A stretch of DNA of 64,000 bases from Arsenophonus sp. aPb (GTDB lineage: Bacteria > Pseudomonadota > Gammaproteobacteria > Enterobacterales > Enterobacteriaceae), in assembly GCF_029873475.1 (NCBI RefSeq), contig NZ_CP123499.1, forward strand, positions 992,001 to 1,056,000, written 5' to 3'. The stretch's first letter is position 1; each line of letters opens with the position of its first letter. Positions 25,568 through 32,976 of this stretch are shown piece after piece. The position numbers and the translations under genes were made by a program. The notes below the pieces were generated by a model. That model was not told where the DNA came from. It did no database searches and saw only the letters and a list, made by a program, of their open reading frames with translations.

Positions 25568-25846
25568 ATGGCAGACTTTACTGTTCGTGTAGAATTACAT
25601 GGTGCAAATGCTGATGATTACGTATTACTCCATGACAAGATGCAAGCAAAAGGATATTTCAAAGAAATCATCCATTCAGATGGAAAAAGATATAAATTGC
25701 CCATGGCTGAATATATAACTACTAAAAATAAAGCAGCATCTGATATATGCAGAGAAGTTGTAAATATAGCATCTGAGGTTAAAAAATATCCTGATGTGCT
25801 AGTTACAAAATCAGAAACCAGAGCTTGGTCTCTAAGTATCGCTTGA
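25568..25846 (+). CDS. GhoS-like (DUF2622) protein
   Basis: A 92-residue protein beginning ADFTVRVELHGANADDYVLL and containing GYFKEIIHSDGKRYKLPMAEY. This is the ferredoxin-like DUF2622 pattern of GhoS, the endoribonuclease antitoxin that cuts ghoT mRNA. AATAAGGAAATAAAATG gives it a ribosome site. No GhoT-like membrane toxin is visible beside it, so it is an orphan here. It is antisense to the pL transcript and overlaps the end of the next leftward gene by 15 nt. Confidence 0.6.
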   Translation: MADFTVRVELHGANADDYVLLHDKMQAKGYFKEIIHSDGKRYKLPMAEYITTKNKAASDICREVVNIASEVKKYPDVLVTKSETRAWSLSIA

Positions 25847-26029
25847 ACCAAATTCAGGTAATTTTTCTTCGCTTTCTAGTTCCACAAATGCTTTTCTTAT
25901 TTTGTGGGCTAGAAAGGTAACCACATCGTCATCGAGAACAAATACTTGTTGATACTTAATACGCAATAATTCAGCTAAAACTTCCCGTGCTTTTTCTTGC
26001 GATTGTTCGCTTAACTCTTCAAACTTCAT
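25832..26029 (-). CDS. Hypothetical protein in pL operon
   Basis: A 65-residue acidic helical protein (LSEQSQEKAREVLAELLRIK). GGAGAGGTT precedes the ATG, which also overlaps the stop of a 41-residue frame upstream. First or second gene of the pL transcript. Function unknown. Confidence 0.6.
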   Translation of the reverse strand: MKFEELSEQSQEKAREVLAELLRIKYQQVFVLDDDVVTFLAHKIRKAFVELESEEKLPEFGSSDT

Positions 26030-26151
26030 AACCTCTCCTTGAATAAATAAGTTTTAGCGATGTGTGACAGGTAACCTCTCCTGCTCAGTGCCGCGGTGTT
26101 TTTAATCATAGCCGACCGTTCCATCAACGTATCTTTGGCCTTAGATAGCAT
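26026..26151 (-). CDS. Small coupled frame at end of pL leader
   Basis: A 41-residue frame (MLSKAKDTLMERSAMIKNTA ... YLFKERL) ending with a TGA that overlaps the next ATG. AAGGAT lies directly before its ATG. The position is that of lambdoid kil/ral-type small genes, but I recognise no motif. Confidence 0.4.
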   Translation of the reverse strand: MLSKAKDTLMERSAMIKNTAALSRRGYLSHIAKTYLFKERL

Positions 26152-26640
26152 ATCCTTATGTTCGCTTAGGACGTTTAGGCTGCTTATCTTGTCCCGACCG
26201 TTTGACGATTGTCATTCGTCATTCACACATCCCAAAACTTACTTGCTTGGCGCTACACTCTCGTAGTAGCCAACGCTCATGCCCTTGAGTCTATGTCGCC
26301 TCAGCCGCTAATAACCGGTGAGAGTCTGGCTTTCTCTCTGCATGCTTTACCGGCGCACCTTCTTCTTTAATTAACCCTAACTAGCGTGCGTTGAAGTTTG
26401 CACCTTCATCTAGCTCTCAAGGAGACTCGGGGCTACTTCATGACAGTAGCTTGCAAGTTGCCCATCACTTAATTCACCATGATTAATATCTCCGTAGATG
26501 AAAACTTAACTACTAAATATTTTCAGGTAGTTCAAAACTAGGTGAAAATAAGAATTAACAGAGTATTAATCTATCAACTTGATATTGCCTCTCCACAAGA
26601 GCGGAGCATTCGTTTTTGTACTTCTGTGTTGATAGAGTTA
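26152..26640 (-). ncRNA. Long structured untranslated leader of the pL transcript
   Basis: About 490 nt between pL and the first plausible gene lack frames longer than a dozen codons and are more GC-rich than surrounding DNA. Visible hairpins include TTGGC/GCCAA with inner CTAC/GTAG (26247-26273) and a nested CCGGT-GAGAG/CTCTC-ACCGG pair (26315-26353). A leader this long and structured before N is unlike lambda. It might be a regulatory RNA or factor-independent antitermination element. Function inferred from position only. Confidence 0.4.
26591..26606 (-). promoter_or_regulatory. Candidate nutL boxB hairpin
   Basis: On the minus strand CTCC-GCTCTTGT-GGAG, resembling the nutR hairpin GTTCC-GCCTATGT-GGAAC in loop pattern, 35 bp downstream of pL. 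No good boxA precedes it, so the call is tentative. Confidence 0.4.
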
Positions 26641-26684
26641 ATTATCACTGATGGAGGTTTTATTGTCAACACCGCCAGTGATTA
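26641..26684 (-). promoter_or_regulatory. pL promoter with lambda-type OL operators
   Basis: Leftward sigma-70 promoter: -35 TTGACA (26664-26669), 17-bp spacer, -10 GATAAT (26641-26646). Two 17-bp operators overlap it: TATCACTGATGGAGGTT (26643-26659) and AACACCGCCAGTGATTA (26668-26684). The second is very close to lambda OL2. CI/Cro binding here would shut off the leftward early operon. Confidence 0.85.
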
Positions 26685-26771
26685 TTTTAATTAAAAAAAC
26701 ACAACACATTGATTCAAAAAGAATTATTTTTTGTAAATTTTTTTGGAAAGGTAAGAAATGGAGAGGAGGGC

Positions 26772-26792
26772 AATAAAAAACCCTCGGGGAAG
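26772..26792 (-). terminator. Possible terminator after chaperone gene
   Basis: On the minus strand TTCCCCGAGGG followed by TTTTTT lies just past the SecB-like gene stop. The stem is short, so confidence is moderate. It would end the repressor-cassette transcript before pL. Confidence 0.45.
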
Positions 26793-26795
26793 CGA

Positions 26796-27152
26796 TTAAA
26801 ATTTGGGTATGATAGGTAGATTCTCTATATTGAATCCTGACATATTTAGCAGGTTTACAATATACGTTCTAATATAAGGATAAGCTAATCGATGAAAGTT
26901 AATCTCAGCCATAAAATCATTTAATTTACTACTTGAAATTTCTTTTTTAAATTTTAGGAAAAAGTTGTATTTGAAAGATAATTCTAATGTGTCAGCAATT
27001 AATAGTACTGTTTCCATGGTTGCTTTAATGTTTTTTTTATCTTTCTGATCAATAAAGTAAAACGATGTTATAATTATGTTGCTTTTAGTATGAGATGTAT
27101 TTTCTTCAAGCTTAATCTCTGAAACGTTTGCTTTAGTTATTGTAAATTCCAT
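26796..27152 (-). CDS. SecB-like chaperone of a toxin-antitoxin-chaperone cassette
   Basis: The 118-residue protein has the SecB fold pattern: beta-strand-rich body and the typical C-terminal run AYPYIRTYIVNLLNMSGFNI then LPIIPKF. It is 8 bp downstream of a 76-residue antitoxin candidate and a toxin candidate. In TAC systems a dedicated SecB-like chaperone protects the antitoxin; phage components can titrate it and release the toxin. It is not the housekeeping SecB, which is about 155 residues and acidic. Probably cytosolic. Confidence 0.7.
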   Translation of the reverse strand: MEFTITKANVSEIKLEENTSHTKSNIIITSFYFIDQKDKKNIKATMETVLLIADTLELSFKYNFFLKFKKEISSSKLNDFMAEINFHRLAYPYIRTYIVNLLNMSGFNIENLPIIPKF

Positions 27153-27159
27153 TTAAACC

Positions 27160-27390
27160 TCAAAGAGACATTCTCATAGTGTTATGAGTAACAGATTGAC
27201 ATTCAATCCAATGGTGAACTTCTTGCTTAATTGAAGATGATTTAACGTTAATCGTAATAGAGGTATTGCTTTGATCTAATTGATTGCTATCAGCAATTCC
27301 TGCACTAACAAGTTCAGATAATAACTCATTTCTACTCATTGATTTCAGACGAGCAATAGATTCTTTTGCTAGTTGCATTTGGCTTTTCAT
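27160..27390 (-). CDS. Candidate antitoxin of the TAC cassette
   Basis: A 76-residue protein: helical N-terminal half (KSQMQLAKESIARLKSMSRN), then a polar, probably flexible C-terminal part (SSIKQEVHHWIECQSVTHNT) that could be the chaperone-addiction segment. Start overlaps the toxin stop by 4 nt, so the two are co-translated. No sequence family recognised; the role is inferred from gene order toxin-antitoxin-chaperone. Confidence 0.6.
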   Translation of the reverse strand: MKSQMQLAKESIARLKSMSRNELLSELVSAGIADSNQLDQSNTSITINVKSSSIKQEVHHWIECQSVTHNTMRMSL

Positions 27391-27959
27391 ATCACCCTCC
27401 CTCGTTGTACAACTGTCAATGAATTTTTGTCAATAGAACGTAATGGCTCCCTTATGCTTATAATTGTACAATTTTGAATCCTAGAGTTGTATATATTTTT
27501 TCTTGACCACAGATCAAGCTTGATATATTCACTCCTAATAATAGCATCACAACCTATTGCTTTTGCTATATAGTTGCATACCTCACAATCATTCTTGAGT
27601 GATTTTTCGAATGATTTAGTTGATGAGATGTTATTTTTCTTCATAATACCAATTAGTTCATCTCTATAGTAATTAAATACTTTTTTCCCTTCTATAGAAT
27701 CCAGGTTTAGTGGGTTATTTATACTAATATTAGCTTTAATTACAGAAAATTGTGTATATTTATAACGTTTTCTAATTTTATCGTATGAATGTCTTTTAGC
27801 CCAACACGAAGCATTATGTTCTGGATCGCTAACTCCATCGATAAAAAAATAAGCCCCAGTTCCTAGCCATTCATCTTCCTTTGTACTGACGCGAAAATTA
27901 CCACTCAGAATCATATCTTCATTTTCAGCATTTGTACCGTGATAACCTATTAATTCCAT
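27387..27959 (-). CDS. Candidate ADP-ribosyltransferase toxin (CmdT-like) of the TAC cassette
   Basis: The 190-residue protein begins ELIGYHGTNAENEDMILSGN and continues DEWLGTGAYFFIDG. The YHGT histidine (H7) and GAYFF tyrosine (Y37) match the H-Y-x clade of the ADP-ribosyltransferase/PARP fold. With the antitoxin and SecB-like gene behind it, the order matches CmdTAC, a defence system whose toxin modifies mRNA; the equivalence is inference. It lies directly downstream of the repressor gene, the position of rexAB in lambda, so it would be expressed in the lysogen. Confidence 0.65.
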   Translation of the reverse strand: MELIGYHGTNAENEDMILSGNFRVSTKEDEWLGTGAYFFIDGVSDPEHNASCWAKRHSYDKIRKRYKYTQFSVIKANISINNPLNLDSIEGKKVFNYYRDELIGIMKKNNISSTKSFEKSLKNDCEVCNYIAKAIGCDAIIRSEYIKLDLWSRKNIYNSRIQNCTIISIREPLRSIDKNSLTVVQRGRVI

Positions 27960-28022
27960 ATTAAAACCAATAAATTTGCATCCATTATTGTAATTACTCT
28001 TTTTTACTGCTCTCTACCCACC

Positions 28023-28484
28023 TCACGATGCTCTTTTGGATTTTTTCTCTTTTTCTTTTAAAAACTCAGCTATCTCGTCTATGTGTTTCTTTTTGTTAAT
28101 AATTGCTTTGATAATGTCTTCTTGATCCTTTTCAGTAATGTTATTGAAGAGATCTAAGAAAATTTTGTCTTTTCGTGAAATCTCAATAAAATCTTGTTTG
28201 TGATGATCTAGGTCGACAGCTTGATACATTTTGACTATTTCTTTGGCAATAGTAGGACTGAAATCATTTACAGATACTTTCAGAAGTTTTGCTAAAGCAA
28301 CAGCATTTCGTAAATTTAATGCATTTATTCCATTGAAAAGAGAATTAACAGCACTTTGTACAATGCCTAAATGATCAGCAACTACTGCTTGAGATAAGCC
28401 CAATTCCTTTTTTTTGGCGTTATATATAGCCTTTAATCGCTTAGCGTCTGCGAGCTGTTCCGCATTTAATGGTTTCTTTTTCAT
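28023..28484 (-). CDS. cI: CI-like repressor lacking the peptidase domain
   Basis: 153 residues from MKKKPLNAEQLADAKRLKAI. The N-terminal 90 residues closely match lambda CI, including the HTH (LSQAVVADHLGIVQSAVNSL) and FNGINALN, ending EIVKMYQAVD. The LexA/UmuD-type peptidase domain (Ala-Gly cleavage site, Ser/Lys dyad) is absent; instead there is a ~60-residue charged helical tail (EKDQEDIIKAIINKKKHIDE). So RecA-stimulated self-cleavage should not occur. The ATG at 28484 appears leaderless from pRM, as in lambda. Heads an operon with the TAC cassette. Confidence 0.85.
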   Translation of the reverse strand: MKKKPLNAEQLADAKRLKAIYNAKKKELGLSQAVVADHLGIVQSAVNSLFNGINALNLRNAVALAKLLKVSVNDFSPTIAKEIVKMYQAVDLDHHKQDFIEISRKDKIFLDLFNNITEKDQEDIIKAIINKKKHIDEIAEFLKEKEKKSKRAS

Positions 28485-28491
28485 AAAAAAA

Positions 28492-28561
28492 ATTTTATCA
28501 CCAAACGGGATAATTCCCAACCTCCTGCGGTGTTGACAATGAAATCTCTCAAGGTGATAAT
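28492..28561. promoter_or_regulatory. OR operators with pR and pRM promoters
   Basis: Three lambda-type 17-bp operators: OR3 TATCACCAAACGGGATA (28496-28512), OR2 CAACCTCCTGCGGTGTT (28518-28534), OR1 AATCTCTCAAGGTGATA (28543-28559), with 5- and 8-bp gaps. pR runs right: TTGACA (28533-28538), 17 bp, GATAAT (28556-28561). pRM runs left with a -10 like TAAAAT (28492-28497) 7 bp from the repressor ATG. The layout is that of lambda. Confidence 0.9.
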
Positions 28562-28585
28562 GAATAAGCACCAAAGGAGATTGAA

Positions 28586-28789
28586 ATGAAACAATTAACA
28601 CTAGCTGAATATGTAAATATTCACGGACAAGAAAAAACAGCTAAAACTTTTGGGATTTATCAAAGCGCTATTAATAAAGCCATTCATTCTAAAAGAAAAA
28701 TTACAGTTTTTATTTATGAGGATGGAAAAGTAGAGGCCAAAGAATTAAAGCCATTTCCATCTCAGCGTCCTAACAAAAAATTAAATTAA
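28586..28789 (+). CDS. cro: Cro repressor
   Basis: 67-residue early repressor that favours lytic growth by binding OR3 first. It matches lambda Cro through GQEKTAKTFGIYQSAINKAI and the C-terminal KPFPSQRP. AAGGAGA precedes the ATG, 25 bp after the pR -10. Confidence 0.95.
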   Translation: MKQLTLAEYVNIHGQEKTAKTFGIYQSAINKAIHSKRKITVFIYEDGKVEAKELKPFPSQRPNKKLN

Positions 28790-28797
28790 ATTTTTAC

Positions 28798-28835
28798 TGT
28801 TCTTTAACAACTAACCAGTTCCGCCTATGTGGAAC
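28798..28835 (+). promoter_or_regulatory. nutR: boxA and boxB
   Basis: boxA TGTTCTTTAACAA (28798-28810) differs at one base from the rRNA boxA; a boxB-type hairpin GTTCC-GCCTATGT-GGAAC (28818-28835) follows after 7 bp. It lies just after cro, as in lambda, and would be the N loading site on the pR transcript. Confidence 0.75.
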
Positions 28836-28929
28836 ACTTTTTAACCGCTGCATTTTTTGCAGTAGTTACCTATTTAACATTCCCTCACAGGGAGGGGTAA
28901 GTATTACTTTACGGAAATTATTATCACAA

Positions 28930-29268
28930 ATGGAAAGTACAGTTACACGTAAATCGAACGTAAAACAAATAGAAGCACGTATTAGGAATGCTATTCAAAT
29001 GCACTCAGGAGTGAAGATAGCAGAAGTAGTGGGGTTAAGCTCAGCACAGATAACACGCTGGCAATATGAGAATGGCATCATAGAGAAGATGGCTAAGTTA
29101 CTCGATTTCATCGGCTACGACTCACCCAATCAGGATTTAGTAATTACAAACATATCAGGTGATGAAATTCGAAAACTAATCGACATGTTAGAGCACTTAA
29201 GGTTGCCAAAAAAGAGAGCCTCGAAGGCGGCGACCAATGAGGCTAAATACAATTTTGGTTTTGAATAA
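28930..29268 (+). CDS. cII: CII-type transcriptional activator
   Basis: 112 residues with the CII HTH (GVKIAEVVGLSSAQITRWQ) and a length and position right for CII. The C-terminal helix (RKLIDMLEHLRLPKKRASKA) fits tetramer and degradation-tail functions. It would activate establishment of the repressor. I could not find a convincing TTGC-N6-TTGC site, so its targets are uncertain. Confidence 0.85.
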   Translation: MESTVTRKSNVKQIEARIRNAIQMHSGVKIAEVVGLSSAQITRWQYENGIIEKMAKLLDFIGYDSPNQDLVITNISGDEIRKLIDMLEHLRLPKKRASKAATNEAKYNFGFE

Positions 29269-29299
29269 AAAGTAAACTGTTAAAGCAAGGTAATTATAC

Positions 29300-29467
29300 A
29301 TGAAAACGAAATTTTATCATAGCGCTGTGCATAAAAATATCCAGCGCGAGCGAGTTTATCGCGCTTTCACCAAGTTGGGCGTTAAAAAATTAAAGGCTGC
29401 ATTTGAAGATGCAAAATTAAGACTGAAACATCGTAGGGAATTAACAGGAGATAACCATCATGAGTAG
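29300..29467 (+). CDS. Small basic phage protein
   Basis: A 55-residue frame (KTKFYHSAVHKNIQRERVYR ... KHRRELTGDNHHE) whose end overlaps the replication gene start by 8 nt. AAGG lies upstream. Small basic frames in this spot are common between cII and O-like genes. Function unknown. Confidence 0.5.
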   Translation: MKTKFYHSAVHKNIQRERVYRAFTKLGVKKLKAAFEDAKLRLKHRRELTGDNHHE

Positions 29468-30242
29468 ATTGCTAATTAATGAGCCTCCTATCGTGTTTTC
29501 TCCTTCATTGGCTGCATTAATTGGGACTAATGAGGCGATAGCTCTTCAACAGATACATTATTATGTGGAAATATCTAACAATCTTCATGATGGATGTCGA
29601 TGGGTATACAACAGTGTTACCAAGTGGAAAATTAATCATTTTCCTTTTTGGAGTGAATCAACAGTTAAAAGAACCTTATTAAATTTAGAAAAAAGTGGAT
29701 TACTCATTACTGGAAATTACAACAAAGATAGTAGAGATAGAAGTAAGTGGTACACAATTGATTATGCCAAATTAAATGAACTCGAAAACAACGATAAAGA
29801 TAAGGATGAGGAAAATGCATTAGGTCAAAATGACCTAATGGACGATGTCAAAATGACCCAACCATTACCAAAGACTACTACAAATATAAATAATAAAAAC
29901 CAACAAAAAATATCGTCTGACGACTCGAAACCTGCAAAACAGGTTTCACGTAACCGGCAAAGTAAAATTCCCTATCAGGAGATTATTCAGGCGTTCAATG
30001 AGGCTGTCGGTGATACACTGCCTAATGCTGAAACCCTGAATGACAAACGAAAACGGGCAATATCCAAGTTCTGGAAAGAACTCAAAGAACCATCACTGGA
30101 AGCGGTCAAAAACTATTTTGGGTATTTCATGGAAACGGCAACGCCTTGGTATTTCGGTGAAAATGATCGGGGCTGGAGAGCTAATTTTGATTATCTGTTA
30201 CGGCCTGACACGATAACAAAAACACGGGAGGGTTCACTTTGA
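29460..30242 (+). CDS. Phage replication initiator (O-like)
   Basis: 260 residues. The N-terminal domain is a winged helix typical of phage initiators (LGTNEAIALQQIHYYVEISN, SESTVKRTLLNLEKSGLL). The middle is polar linker and the C-terminal domain (GWRANFDYLLRPDTI) is the DnaT/O-type helicase-loading end. A candidate origin lies in the linker, as in lambda O. The last 4 nt overlap dnaB. Confidence 0.8.
   Translation: MSRLLINEPPIVFSPSLAALIGTNEAIALQQIHYYVEISNNLHDGCRWVYNSVTKWKINHFPFWSESTVKRTLLNLEKSGLLITGNYNKDSRDRSKWYTIDYAKLNELENNDKDKDEENALGQNDLMDDVKMTQPLPKTTTNINNKNQQKISSDDSKPAKQVSRNRQSKIPYQEIIQAFNEAVGDTLPNAETLNDKRKRAISKFWKELKEPSLEAVKNYFGYFMETATPWYFGENDRGWRANFDYLLRPDTITKTREGSL
29820..29857. other. 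Candidate replication origin repeats
   Basis: A perfect inverted repeat TTAGGTCA-AAA-TGACCTAA (29820-29838) and a second GTCAAAATGAC (29847-29857), 23 bp apart, sit within the initiator gene and are followed by A-rich DNA. Lambda ori likewise sits inside O. Called by eye. Confidence 0.5.
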
Positions 30243-31627
30243 TACACCAGGTACCTCACAACTATCTGGCTGAGCAAAGTGTGATTGGTGGATTACTGAT
30301 TGATCCTCAGGGTGAAAACTCCCAACAGGTGTTTTCCCTGATAAGCCCAGATGATTTTTACTCACACCACCACAGTGAAATTTATGCCCAGATGCGAGTA
30401 ATGAACAGTCACAGAGAGCCGATAGATATTATTACTCTATCGGATAGAATAACCAAATGCGGGAAAAATGAATCAACAGGCGGTTTGGCTTATCTGGCTG
30501 AAATAGCCAAAAATGTTCCTAGTGCTGCAAATATTGTGAATTACGCAAAGAGTATCAAAGACTGTGCGCTCAGCCGATATGCGATTGAAAAAGCAAAAGA
30601 AATTCAGCGATTATTTACAGAAAATACGCTCATGCAATTTAGTGAAAAAATCAATATAGCCCAAAGGTTGATCGATGATGCAGCCAACTTTGGTAAAACT
30701 GGCCAAAAGACAGGTCTTCGTAGAATTGATGATGTGGTTGATGATGTATTTACTGAAATATGTGAGAGGCAGGATGATCCGGAAAAACATCGTGGTTTAA
30801 AAACGGGTTTTCAACATTTGGATGAATTATTTGCACCGAAACAGATCATGGCTGGTTCATTGTTTGTGATCGGAGCAAGACCAAAGATGGGGAAAACAAC
30901 CGTACTGACGGAAATGGCAAAAAATGTTTCAAGGCAGGATAAGTCTGTTTTGTTATTCAGCATGGAAATGACCGAGAAACAAATTGTGGAAAGGTCGCTA
31001 TCACAACAATCAAATATCAATTCAGACAGATTTTATGAGAAACTTGAGCAACAAGAATGGGATATGCTCTATAAAGCGATAGGAGAATTAAAAAACGAAC
31101 CGAACATTTGGATCGATGAAACCCCTGCAATGACTTTGCAGCATATTCAATCTGAATGTCGGAAGATAAAACGTAAAATTGGCAGTATAGGATTTATCGG
31201 CGTTGATTATTTAACCCTGATGCAAACTGAAAAGGCTGACAGAAATGATTTAGCATATGGAAATATTACAAAGGGTTTGAAAATATTAGCAAAAGAATTG
31301 AATACAGTTGTTGTGTTATTGACTCAACTTAACCGTAAACTGGAAGACAGGGCAAATAAGCGTCCTATCCCCAGCGATAGTCGAGATACTGGACAGATCG
31401 AGCAGGATTGTGATTATTGGCTCGGTGTTCACAGAGAAGCATTCTATGATCCGAATGCAGATAAAACCTTGACAGAATTAATTGTACGATTAAACCGACA
31501 TGGTAAAACAGGAACCATTTATGTAGACCAGAAAGGGCTCTGTATTTTTCCCCTTGATCAGCATCTCGCCGCAGCAAAAAGCCAACCAAAGAAAGAACCC
31601 AAGCGTTATTCAGACAAGAAGTTTTAA
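30239..31627 (+). CDS. Replicative DNA helicase, DnaB family
   Basis: 462-residue helicase like P22 gp12. N-terminal DnaB domain starts at HNYLAEQSVIGGLLIDPQGE, followed by a RecA-like ATPase with Walker A GARPKMGKTT (about 212-221), IGVDYLTLMQ Walker B and the C-terminal DSRDTGQIEQDCDYWLG arginine-finger region. A phage-encoded DnaB removes the need for a P-type host helicase loader. Co-translated with the initiator (4-nt overlap). Confidence 0.93.
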   Translation: MIHQVPHNYLAEQSVIGGLLIDPQGENSQQVFSLISPDDFYSHHHSEIYAQMRVMNSHREPIDIITLSDRITKCGKNESTGGLAYLAEIAKNVPSAANIVNYAKSIKDCALSRYAIEKAKEIQRLFTENTLMQFSEKINIAQRLIDDAANFGKTGQKTGLRRIDDVVDDVFTEICERQDDPEKHRGLKTGFQHLDELFAPKQIMAGSLFVIGARPKMGKTTVLTEMAKNVSRQDKSVLLFSMEMTEKQIVERSLSQQSNINSDRFYEKLEQQEWDMLYKAIGELKNEPNIWIDETPAMTLQHIQSECRKIKRKIGSIGFIGVDYLTLMQTEKADRNDLAYGNITKGLKILAKELNTVVVLLTQLNRKLEDRANKRPIPSDSRDTGQIEQDCDYWLGVHREAFYDPNADKTLTELIVRLNRHGKTGTIYVDQKGLCIFPLDQHLAAAKSQPKKEPKRYSDKKF

Positions 31628-31650
31628 TTGAAAGGATCATGATGACCTAC

Positions 31651-31929
31651 CTAATCGAAGCAACCATTGTTAAAGATATAAACTAAATTGAAAAGTTGAA
31701 TGTTTTTTCTGGAAAAAATATCATTTAATTCTTCATATGGGTTTATTTGATCACAAGTTATAATATCTTGTGTTTTTTTATCAAGACAAAGAGGTTTAGC
31801 AGTTATATTTGGATCTTTATTGTTAATACAAATAATTCCATTTATATTATGTTTTGTATATCCATTAGGACAACTAACAATATTATTTGAAAATACAAAT
31901 ATGAGAATTAATAAAATTGAATTTTTCAT
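31651..31929 (-). CDS. Small secreted protein, minus strand
   Basis: 92 residues: signal peptide KNSILLILIFVFSNNIVSC then a short cysteine-containing mature part (CPNGYTKHNINGIICINNKD). Reads against the surrounding phage genes, which is typical of lysogenically expressed accessory genes. Role unknown. Confidence 0.55.
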   Translation of the reverse strand: MKNSILLILIFVFSNNIVSCPNGYTKHNINGIICINNKDPNITAKPLCLDKKTQDIITCDQINPYEELNDIFSRKNIQLFNLVYIFNNGCFD

Positions 31930-32135
31930 ATTTTTATCTTCCTGTTGTTTTATTTAACTTTATAGAAATTATTTTTTAATGATGAAAAATTTATTCCTTA
32001 AAGTGAGTAGCGAGGATGGATTAAAATGATCAATCATGAAGTTTGTTATATTTTGTAATTAAAGCAGAATAAAAAATAAACAAGAAAAAGTAAAAAGAAT
32101 TTTTGTCAATTAAATAATTGGATGAAGGAGTAAGA

Positions 32136-32579
32136 ATGGAAGATAAAGTAATCCTTCACGACTCAACAAGACACAATGTCTGGCCAATACTTCAAGCAGT
32201 ACTAGCAACAAAACAACCTCACTATCTCATCATCAAGCCCTATAAACAAACTAGAAGCCTATCGCAAAATGCCACAGCCCATTTGTGGTTTGGAGAGATA
32301 AGCAAGTATCTGTGTGCAAATGGCGCTAACTATACGCCTGAGCAAGTGAAAGAGATGCTTAAGCACACATTCTTAGGCTATGAAGTCGTAGAGCGTATTG
32401 ATGTGACAACACAAGAACCTGAGCGTGTGAGAGCGCTCAGGAGAACTTCTAAGTTAGACACGGGTGAGATGTATATCTTTATGCAAAGAGTGGAAGCATG
32501 GGCGGCTAGCATACGTTGTTTCGTGACAATACCTTGTAACTCAGAGTATATCAAATTAAAAAATAGGCAGGAGGAATGA
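32136..32579 (+). CDS. ninB: NinB recombination protein
   Basis: 147 residues in the nin-region position. It follows the lambda NinB/Orf pattern: YLIIKPYKQTRSLSQNATAH, LWFGEISKYL, VKEMLKHTFLG. Lambda Orf helps load recombinases on SSB-coated DNA. The ATG at 32136 is chosen because GGAG sits 7 bp before it; an earlier ATG at 32118 is in frame. Confidence 0.8.
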   Translation: MEDKVILHDSTRHNVWPILQAVLATKQPHYLIIKPYKQTRSLSQNATAHLWFGEISKYLCANGANYTPEQVKEMLKHTFLGYEVVERIDVTTQEPERVRALRRTSKLDTGEMYIFMQRVEAWAASIRCFVTIPCNSEYIKLKNRQEE

Positions 32580-32911
32580 TGACAGATTTTAAAATAGCAA
32601 TTTGTTGTTTTTGTAATAAGATATTAGGTCTTTATGAGCATAAATATAATAACGCCTGGGATGTTGAATTAAATAAAATGATTGATAACTGTGAGGTTAT
32701 TCAATGTAACGAATTCAGAATATCATTTAAAACAGGAGAAAAAATAACTGAGGTGTGGATAGGAAACCCATTTTATGCTTATGCTAATAAAATAAAAGAT
32801 GGCCACCTTAGCTATTCTTATTTTGGAGGAAAACACAGGCCATCATATAAAACAATGAAGAAGTTATATCGATTAGTTGAATCGTTGGAAAATAAAAAAT
32901 GGATAGCTTGA
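32579..32911 (+). CDS. Hypothetical nin-region protein
   Basis: 110 residues with an N-terminal CCFCNKILGLYEHKYNNAW and FYAYANKIKDGHLSYSYFGG. AGGAGG lies 4 bp before the ATG at 32579; a second ATG overlaps it at 32576. The CxxC could bind a metal. Function unknown. Confidence 0.6.
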   Translation: MTDFKIAICCFCNKILGLYEHKYNNAWDVELNKMIDNCEVIQCNEFRISFKTGEKITEVWIGNPFYAYANKIKDGHLSYSYFGGKHRPSYKTMKKLYRLVESLENKKWIA

Positions 32912-32973
32912 TAATTTTTATTATCATCTTTGTCATCATTTTTTGGTTATTAATAGCACTCGGAAATTTGTAA
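32899..32973 (+). CDS. Possible 24-residue membrane peptide
   Basis: A tiny frame, MDSLIIFIIIFVIIFWLLIA then LGNL, overlapping the upstream gene end and ending 3 bp before ninG. Its entirely hydrophobic make-up suggests a membrane peptide. Existence is unproven. Confidence 0.3.
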   Translation: MDSLIIFIIIFVIIFWLLIALGNL

Positions 32974-32976
32974 AAT

